A program made the translations under genes and the position numbers. The notes under the pieces were generated by a model. It saw only the letters and a program-made list of their open reading frames with translations, was not told the origin of the DNA and did no database searches. From NCBI GenBank assembly GCA_036346375.1, contig CM070517.1:16781161-16845160 (forward strand): a stretch of DNA of 64,000 bases. The letters run 5' to 3'. Shown here piece by piece: positions 57,260 to 64,000 of this stretch. The stretch comes from Guadua angustifolia. Lineage: Eukaryota; Streptophyta; Magnoliopsida; Poales; Poaceae. Numbering within the stretch: position 1 is the stretch's first letter; each line of letters starts with the position of its first letter.

Positions 57260-58450
57260 CCGGTGATCACCAAGTGCAACACATGCACAAGGACCTCCCT
57301 CAAGTGCAACACATGCACAAGAGACTCTCAACCCACTTCTAATTTGCAACACATGCAATTAGTCTCACTCTTAGCTCAAAATCAACTTGCGGGAATGCAA
57401 CACATGCAAACCACCGCTCAAATACTCACACAAGAGCCAATACACAAATGAGAGCTTCAACACATGAACCACCTCACCAAAAATACTCAATCAACCAGCA
57501 AATGCCCCCCATGACCTCCTTTTATAGCCTCACAAAGAAAACTAGCCGTTGGGGGGCAAAACAGGCATTAAAAGTGCTGAAACTAGTCGTTGCTACAGTA
57601 CTTGCGGTACTACCGGCCCCTACGGGCGGTAGTACCGGCATAGGAGTTCAAAAGACCCTTCTCTGGCAAAAATCTACCGCAAGGGCGGTACTACGGGCGG
57701 TAGTACCACTTTTGCGGTAGTACCACAGCAACATTCACTAAAAAACTCATAACTTTTTACTCCGAACTCCGATTTGGGTGATTTTTGATTCTATGCGAAG
57801 CTTATCACGAGGGCTACAATCTCCAACCATTTTCAAGATTTAATCAACCATAGATATTTTTAAATATCACCAAAACTAAACTCTAATGTAGTCATTCAAG
57901 TCTAAAATCTAATTTTCTCGAAATACTTCACATAGACTTGATCAAAAACATGACTACAAGCTAGCAAGGGTCAACAACCTTGAACCTTGTGATAATCAAC
58001 TCATGATCAAAATAATTTGCAAAACACATTTGCAAATACTATTCTCATGCTTCAAAGAACCGTACGTAAATTCCAAATCCAACTAACTTGAGCATCCTCG
58101 TTTTGCAACACATGCAAAACCTAGCTCCAATCAAAACCAAACAAACTCAAATGCATGAGCTCACTATTTGTAACACATGCAAAACTTAGCTCCAAGCAAC
58201 CACTTTGATTTTGAAATATTTGTTTTGTAAAGAAAAAACAAAACATGAAGCTTCAACAATTGCAACATATGCAAAAGTGAACTTCATGCAAAAGCCAATG
58301 CATACGCTTATCCCACTTGCAACACATGCAAATCAAAGCGTAAGCAAAACCAAATGCATATACTCTTCTTCTTTGCAACACATGCAAATCCGAGCATAAT
58401 GCAACAACAACCAAGCATAAGCTTAACTCATTCGCAACACATGCCAAATG
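57260..58450. repeat. Dispersed dyad repeat TTTGCAACACATGCAAA
   Basis: About ten copies or near copies of GCAACACATGCAA at roughly 57,267, 57,305, 57,342, 57,394, 58,103, 58,168, 58,258, 58,317, 58,373 and 58,432, spaced about 35 to 65 bp within two clusters. Each full copy is a 6+6 dyad (TTTGCA/TGCAAA) around ACACA. Frames through it give Thr/Cys/Met repeats that are not genes. Confidence 0.75.
57598..57725. repeat. Cluster of GCGGTAGTACCG inverted repeats
   Basis: Alternating GCGGTACTACC and GGGCGGTAGTACC words in about 125 bp, able to pair with each other in several ways. It lies between the two clusters of the TTTGCA dyad. Confidence 0.7.
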
Positions 58451-59689
58451 GTTAGCTCTATGCAAACACCAAATTCAAATAAGATTTGAGCTTGAGTGAA
58501 TACGGGATTGAGATCATCAACACATGATGAAACTCAAGCTAGGAGACAACCCCTCTTAATAGTACGGCGATAAAAACCTTAGACTCAAAGACTACAAAGT
58601 CCTTAGCCTATCGAATTATACCTTCGCCGCCGTACGCAAGCAATCCCCTTTGGGTTCTTTATGATCATCACTTTGATTCTTCTCTTTGTCTTCGGGATCT
58701 TCTCTTGACGCTCATCACCTCATGATGCCGTCTTTATCCCGTTCTCAATCATCTCATTCATCTTTGGACCTAACTCAATCACCACTCATAAAATAGTTAG
58801 TTCAAGATGCCCGGTTGTCTCAATTATCTCTTGCACTCCATTAACACATAATGGATGCCTTTAGATCAATTGAGCACAACCTAAATCAATTTGAATGATT
58901 TAAGTGTGTCTTAAGTACAATAGTGCAACTCATGCTTTATTATACTTAAGAGCTATTCACTTGTCCTTAATTAATCAAGGAACACCATCAACACATGATG
59001 AAATGTTCTTTAATGATTAACAAGACAAATGAACTCAATTTAAATTATCATTTAAATCGATGTGAGTATATATTAACTACACAAGTTTTCATATACTCAT
59101 GTTGATGAGAGGTAATGATCCATTATGTGTAAACTATATGGAAATGATCATTACTCTAAGTCATCGACTATAGAATACACCCCACATGTATATGTGCATA
59201 AGTATAATTGACTTGAAGATAATATGCACATATTCAATTTTATCATATTGGAGTATATCCTATATTACCATGAGTATACTATAGCTAGGCAATTCAAATA
59301 TATACTCAAGGATTTAGTTTCTTTGTCTTGATCCTTATATGTGTCAATAAAGAATAGATCAATACAATAAAACTTTCAAGTTAAATTACAAACTCCCCTA
59401 AGTATGTGCATCCATGTAATATATGGATTGGGAAACATGATGCACGGTTTTGTGGTTAATATAATGGGGACATTCATACTTTAACTTGAATCCAAAGTAT
59501 GCAATTAATACTAGAAAGAATATGCATACATACCTTGGGTTTTCCATTTTTCATCCAAATATGAGACTGCTAAATACATGCTCAATAAAACATGTTAGTC
59601 TCATAAAGATTAGATTTGTCATTAAACACAGATTAAACATTAATTAACATCAATCACCAAAACCAAAGGCGCTTGAACTTACACCTAAA

Positions 59690-60300
59690 TAAATTCTATG
59701 TGTTTCCCTGGACTAAATTTTATTGCACTTTCCTTAAGTCCGGCACAACCTTAGTTAAAATTCCATTTTCACCGGACCATTCCTTTTAGTCTAGTGCTGA
59801 AATCTACTCAGTAAAATTCCTAGCCGAGCGCATCCCATTTGCAACGGACTATCTTTGATTTCTCAGAATTTTAGTTCGACACAAGCCCATCTTCACCAGA
59901 CCATTTTTTTTCTCTAAGTCCGTGGTGAAAGTAATCCTGGTTTAAGTCAAACCGAGTATACGCCATCCACGATGGACCATAGTTTGATAACTCGAATTCT
60001 AAATCTGGCGCAGATACATTCCTCTCGGTTAGACTCTTATCTCTTCTTTCAAAAAGTCTGTTGGTGTAAACTTTCTTGAAATCCTTCTATGGTGGACCAA
60101 AATTTTCAATCCAGTGCACATGTCCAAAATCACATCTTTTCGACGGACCAAAATTTTCTAAAATCCCATGTATGACAGACCAAGCAAATGTAGTCCGACG
60201 CAAATGTTCATGTAAGCAATATTAGTCCGAAGTGCAAAGAGCTAATCTCTAAGTCAATTTTTGCTAAGTTCGTAGCAAATGTGTTAGTCTGTTTTTGATA
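59690..60300. repeat. Degenerate GTCCGRTG / CACCGGAC repeats
   Basis: Loose repeats of about 60-90 bp built on CACCGGACCATT, GGTGGACCAAAATTTTC and AGTCCGACGCAAATG-like words. Part of the 56.66-61.0 kb element. Noncoding. Confidence 0.5.
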
Positions 60301-60996
60301 GTCTGACACGTTCCAATGGCTCCTGTGGTAGGTGCAACGGCTAGCTATAGTTCAAATAGCTATATAAGTATTTTCTGAGCATTCCATAGAACTTTTGCAT
60401 ATCTTTTGATCTCCTTAACATTTTAGCATTCTAGTGCTTCGATTCCATCAAGGAGACTATGTTTCAACCTTAAACTCGAAAACTTAACACTCTTAAGTGT
60501 TTTGGCTCCAAACTTAGTCTAGTTAATGCTGTGCTAAGTGAACCAAGAGACGGGACTTATGGATAGTCTATTACTCTTGGATCTTTGTGGTCCCAGACGG
60601 CTTGGAGGAAGTGTTGGTGCGACCTGCCCAAAGATGTTTGTAGAAGGTCACCATTGATTGTGAGGGGTTTGGGACTCACCTTATCGGAGTGGTGAAAGAG
60701 TCACCCTAATAGAGACCAAAGCTACTGTGATTAGTTTTGGAGGAGCTATACTTCGAGAGAAGTGCTCTAATGTGGAGTAGGAGGTTGGCTCTGAACCACG
60801 GGATAAATTTTTGTGTCTCTTGTGCAAGTTCTTGCTTTTGTGATTATTTCTTGCTGCTTTTAAGTTGTCTATGCTTAACTGTTAATCCTCTTAATCTAGT
60901 AACTAATTTCTTACGTTAAGTCATTTGTTCTGTGAATTATTTGGAAATTTGGAAGAGTTACCTATTCACCCTCCTCTAGGCTAACTTGATCCTTCA

Positions 60997-61563
60997 AGGA
61001 CTGGAGCCTTTCTGTTCTGCCACACGTCGTACGACTAACATAATGTCAAATGGTTCGTACCCAGTCTATCTATAGTTATGGATTTTGTATTTCCTTAGGT
61101 CTCATATTCTGTTTGTCAACACGTGCTAGCATGTCACAAATGATTACATTATGTTCCCCTACTATCCTTGCATCTATAAATCGTTTAGCTTGTTTCTATA
61201 TCAATACATACCCTCTATTGTATATAAATCCTTCTACTACAACGTAGATACTGCATATTTATTTATTTATTCTATTTATTCATCTTGTGCTCTCTATCTT
61301 TTGCGTGATGTAGTTTACCGTATCGGTTCCTTTGTCTTTTCTTGTGTGTGTGTTTGGCTGTGTACACCCTAACTGTGTAGAGGCCGGGACTCTTCTTAGT
61401 ATAATTGTATCACCTTGATATAATTTACTAAGATTAATAAAAGCTTCCTTTATTGAAAATCTTGAGGCATATCAACATATGATGTAATGCTTTCATATTG
61501 TTAAACACATCTTAGTCTCATGAGCATTCAAATATATCACAGTTAGTCCGGCATAGTGTACTA
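60997..61563. other. AT-rich spacer, nothing recognised
   Basis: T-rich sequence with short frames on the + strand but no protein-like composition, element ends or RNA gene. Confidence 0.4.
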
Positions 61564-62082
61564 TCCTACCTAGTAATATAAAAGACTCGGTGCCGGTGGT
61601 GTGTCCTCTCCTCTTTCGTGAGTGGACGACGCTAGGCGTGTGGACTGTGGACATGATCACATCGATGGAGGCACAACATGAGCAATGATGATGGTCAACT
61701 GCCGTGGGTGCGCCGCATGCCGACTGCCGAGCAGCGTGCTGAGGCACGACAAGGACAAGGGGAGTAGGCCATGTTTAGGATATTTTTTGATCGTGCAGGT
61801 TCTACATGTTTTAAAAATCAGGTAGATGATAATTTCTGATTGTGGGAGCTTTTTGGAGAATCTAAAATCTGGATTCTTGGAGAATTAGAAACTGTCATCC
61901 ACCTGATTCTTGAAGAATCCAGAATCTGTACAATCAGAAGTTATCCCAACAGGGCCTAGAGCTCATCTGAGGGTTGTGGTAAAAGCTAAATGCACGGTGC
62001 AAACAAAGTAAGACAACAACACTTGATACATTAAGATAATATAATATCTTTTATCTATAGCAATGCAAGGGCATTTAGCTAG
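61564..62082 (+). mobile_element. Non-autonomous Helitron, 519 bp
   Basis: Begins TCCTACCTAGTAATATAAAA after an A (61,563). Ends AGCAATGCAAGGGCATTTAG and CTAG (62,079-62,082) before a T. AATGC/GCATT can form the short hairpin expected about 10 bases before CTAG. Inside, the motif GAATCCAGAATCTGTACAAT is inverted relative to GATTGTGGGAG...AATCTGGATTC at about 61,835-61,935. No gene. Confidence 0.6.
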
Positions 62083-62800
62083 TATTTTAGAAAGAAAATA
62101 GTATAGTTTCTTACATTTTCTTTATCTCCTATGACATCCGTTCCAAGTAAGCCCAGGACCTGTCAATTAGCATGCAAATAAAGACAGCATAATAAAGGCA
62201 ATCTCAAGGTGCTAGTGCTAAGTCATTCTAAGATGCATAATTTGAAAACCTTGTGCGACCACATGAGGAGATCTTATGAAGTTTAATTGGTAATGCTCGG
62301 TTTGACGAGATAAACTGAGCGAAGCACACTGCCATCGGTGCCGGTCGTCAGCTTCGAGGAGACCTATATCACACCAGCTTTTCGGTAGATGAGCTCGCAA
62401 CCGTCCAGTTGCAACGAGCTGTCTCGGTAGAGTTGATTCGTTTCTCCAAGACTGTCAGACTTCGAAATAATATCGACATGTAAATTAGTTTTGAGCAGAC
62501 GGTCTCTAGATTGGGTTCTTGGCTCTTTAATTTTGTCGAGCTGTTCATCAAGATTGAGCTCACAATTTGTAGCACTGCAGTCATCATGTTGTCAGCGGAA
62601 GGACCCGTGCGTGCTTTAACAGAGGAGACCCTCCTCAGCTTTTCCTATGGCGTTCAGACTTTAGAGCATCTCCAAGAGAAGCTTTAAATGAGTTGCTAAT
62701 TGGAAATATAGGGCTTTAGTAGAGAAAAAGACCTCCAAGAGAAGTTGTATTTTGATAAAAATTAACCAATTTGTTTAGGACTCAGGAGCCCCGTCGCTAT
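62083..62800 (-). other. No firm gene; remnant MITE end at 62,663
   Basis: TTAGAGCATCTCCAAGAGAAG at about 62,661 looks like one end of a Tourist-type MITE, but no right end is found. On the - strand, 62,587-62,369 has a 72-codon frame (ILFRSLTVLEKRINSTETAR) of protein-like composition that I cannot assign. Confidence 0.35.
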
Positions 62801-63019
62801 ATTTGGCGACGCTCTGGCTGACCCTATCCTATTCGCGCGTCCCCGGAGAAGCGTCCGACTCCCTCGCTTCAACCATCTGCCCGCAGCCATCTTCGCCTTG
62901 CTCGGTCCGCGCCACCTCCCTCGCGCACGCGACCCTCACGCTCGTGGATGGCGTCGAGGCCGCCTTCTCCCTCGCAGCCGGCCACTTCACCGCGGCGAGT
63001 CTCCTTGGCGGCGGTGACC

Positions 63020-63244
63020 ATGGCGGCGGCGGCGGAGATTCAGGGCGAGCACGGCTGCCGAGCCAGCCATGTTCAGCGGCGCTTCGACCTGCGGCTCACG
63101 CCCGACCTTGCCTCGTGCGCCTTCGCCGGCTCGGTGGCGGTCTCCGTGGACGTGGCGGCGCCCACGCAGTTCCTCGTGCTCAACGCGGCCGACCTCGATG
63201 TGTCCCCCGGGGCCATTCACTTCGCGCCCCAGGGCTCCGGCCAG
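63020..63244 (+). pseudogene. M1 aminopeptidase (APM1-like) exon 1
   Basis: The ATG at 63,020 opens 75 codons ending at CAG-GTACCT. RRFDLRLTPDLASCAFAGSV followed by PTQFLVLNAADLDV matches the start of the M1 N-terminal beta domain in plant aminopeptidase M1. The zinc site (HEXXH) lies far downstream in the real gene and is absent here. The downstream exon belongs to another gene, so this is a captured first exon. It could drive a chimeric transcript. Confidence 0.8.
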
Positions 63245-63640
63245 GTACCTGCTTGCGTGTGTGCTCGGGAGCTTGCTCCCGTAGGTGGCTCGGTTTGATC
63301 TGTTCGTGTGAGGTCTGGGGATTTGGGCATATTTGAACTAACTCCTCAAAGATTGAGAATTCATATATGAGGGATCCCACAACATCAAATCTCATCCAAT
63401 GGTGCGCTTGTGAGTTTGTGTGACAGAATCTAGCTATATATATATTCCCCTTCTGGTTTTGTTGGTATGATTTCTCATCTTTTTTGTACTGGAGCATGAC
63501 TGGTTCTGGTTCCTGCTGGGACTAAAACTCTGGTTCTTCTGTAATTCTCTTGCAGCAAGTCATCTTCATTTAAAGCCTTTCATTGGTATATTTCACAAGA
63601 GCAAAATTGAGTTCATGCCATATGACTTTCTGTAATGCAG

Positions 63641-63857
63641 TTGCTCTCTCCCTTTCAAATTGGATGCAGTACAGTGTTGCCATGAACATGATCCAGTTGG
63701 TAAGGTACCTGGATGCACTGCACTTTCTTTAAGTGCTTCATTAATTACCTTCCACTTTCTGTTTATTTTACCTGCTATTTTCTTGTGTTAATCTGCAGTC
63801 AATTGGCGCCATAAACACTATAATTAGGAGACCAGATGACAAACTAGTGTCCTATCT
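63641..63857 (+). pseudogene. Shikimate dehydrogenase fragment, two exons
   Basis: The exon 63,641-63,704 (ATGCAG...AAG-GTACCT) contains DAVQCCHEHDPVGK. The exon from 63,799 (CTGCAG) reads SIGAINTIIRRPDDKLVSY. Spliced, they give the continuous DPVGK-SIGAINTI block of the shikimate dehydrogenase domain in plant bifunctional dehydroquinate dehydratase/shikimate dehydrogenase. The match stops at about 63,857, where NTDY would be expected. This chloroplast enzyme acts in aromatic amino-acid synthesis; the fragment lacks both active sites. Confidence 0.82.
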
Positions 63858-64000
63858 TCTTCAGCATGTGTGCATTTGTTATACCTCATCGATAGATCCA
63901 TCGTCGTGCCCAAATCAGCAAGAATACATAGATATTGATGCTTCCCATGGAACAGTCAGGTCAAATGCACTGCATAAGCATTGTATTCTATTGCAAGAAC
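63858..64000 (+). other. Exon-like continuation of unknown origin at window edge
   Basis: The frame stays open after the shikimate dehydrogenase match (NQQEYIDIDASHGTVR) up to CAG-GTCAAA at about 63,960, a plausible donor. ASHGTV is faintly like isocitrate dehydrogenase, but this is too weak to assign. The array continues beyond the window. Confidence 0.3.

Larger units (their letters stand above)
56661..60996. mobile_element. 4.3-kb LTR-like element with inverted ends
   Basis: Ends TGAAGGATCGAGG and the inverse of CTTGATCCTTCA; the inverted match continues through TAGAGGGGGGATGAATAGG / CCTATTCACCCTCCTCTAGG. TG...CA ends and a 60.5-60.95 kb segment resembling the 3' part of long grass Copia-type LTRs suggest a solo LTR. 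There is no matching 5-bp flank, PBS, PPT or coding region, so other element types remain possible. Confidence 0.5.

Noticed and set aside
57260..58450. CRISPR-like appearance of a short repeat with varied spacers
   Set aside because: Plant nuclear context, irregular spacing, no cas genes, and the repeat is a simple dyad inside an LTR-like element.
63020..63244. A functional aminopeptidase gene starting at 63,020
   Set aside because: The next recognisable exons belong to shikimate dehydrogenase and no second M1 exon appears in the remaining 750 bp; kept as a fragment, though the window edge limits certainty.

Overview
The window is plant nuclear DNA, almost certainly from a grass (Poaceae). 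The evidence is nested LTR retrotransposons, Tourist-type MITEs with TTA target duplications, short grass-style Helitrons ending in CTAG, a MULE carrying a plant mobile domain (PMD) gene, and captured exon fragments of typical plant genes with their GT-AG introns still present. The species cannot be fixed from the sequence. I see no intact protein-coding gene. The only gene that looks functional is a nuclear tRNA-Val(AAC).

Layout. 0.2-1.2 kb: AT-rich degenerate repeats and a MITE. 1.18-12.34 kb: an 11.2-kb Mutator-like element with ~200-bp terminal inverted repeats built from GTCGCC...GGCGAC palindromes. It holds decayed genes for a MuDR-type transposase, a PMD protein and a GRF-zinc-finger protein, plus several tandem repeats and hairpins. 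12.7-16.0 kb: a MITE inserted in a TA microsatellite, three other MITEs, a small MULE-type element and the tRNA gene. 16.69-17.68 kb: a solo LTR with a perfect TSD.

18.8-38 kb: a region of exon fragments on the + strand (an unidentified tandemly duplicated GC-rich block, V-ATPase subunit B exon 1, inositol-tetrakisphosphate kinase exons). It is split by an inverted LTR mosaic (21,251-23,588, TSD ATGGG) and a complete but dead Ty3 (Tekay/Del-like) retrotransposon (24,467-36,113, TSD TAATA). 38.4-42.0 kb: a decayed Ty3 element on the - strand with an unusually large set of gag zinc knuckles.

42.9-45.1 kb: nested Tourist MITEs, then an NB-ARC resistance-gene fragment cut off by a LINE (45.07-~52.5 kb, - strand). 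The LINE is itself interrupted by a 3.4-kb solo LTR (47,431-50,873, TSD GAAAA). 53.1-55.2 kb: exon fragments of casein kinase 1, aconitase, an AGL17-clade MADS-box gene and a STRUBBELIG-family kinase, all on the + strand, followed by a 464-bp solo LTR and a 216-bp Helitron. 56.66-61.0 kb: a long LTR-like element full of short dyad repeats. 61.56-62.08 kb: a second small Helitron. 63.0-64.0 kb: a third fragment array (M1 aminopeptidase exon 1 joined to shikimate dehydrogenase exons) that runs off the window.

The parts do not act as a pathway. They record repeated insertion, DNA-level gene-fragment capture and decay. The copies of one LTR differ mainly around CAG/CTG sites, so part of the apparent decay may be consensus-sequence error.
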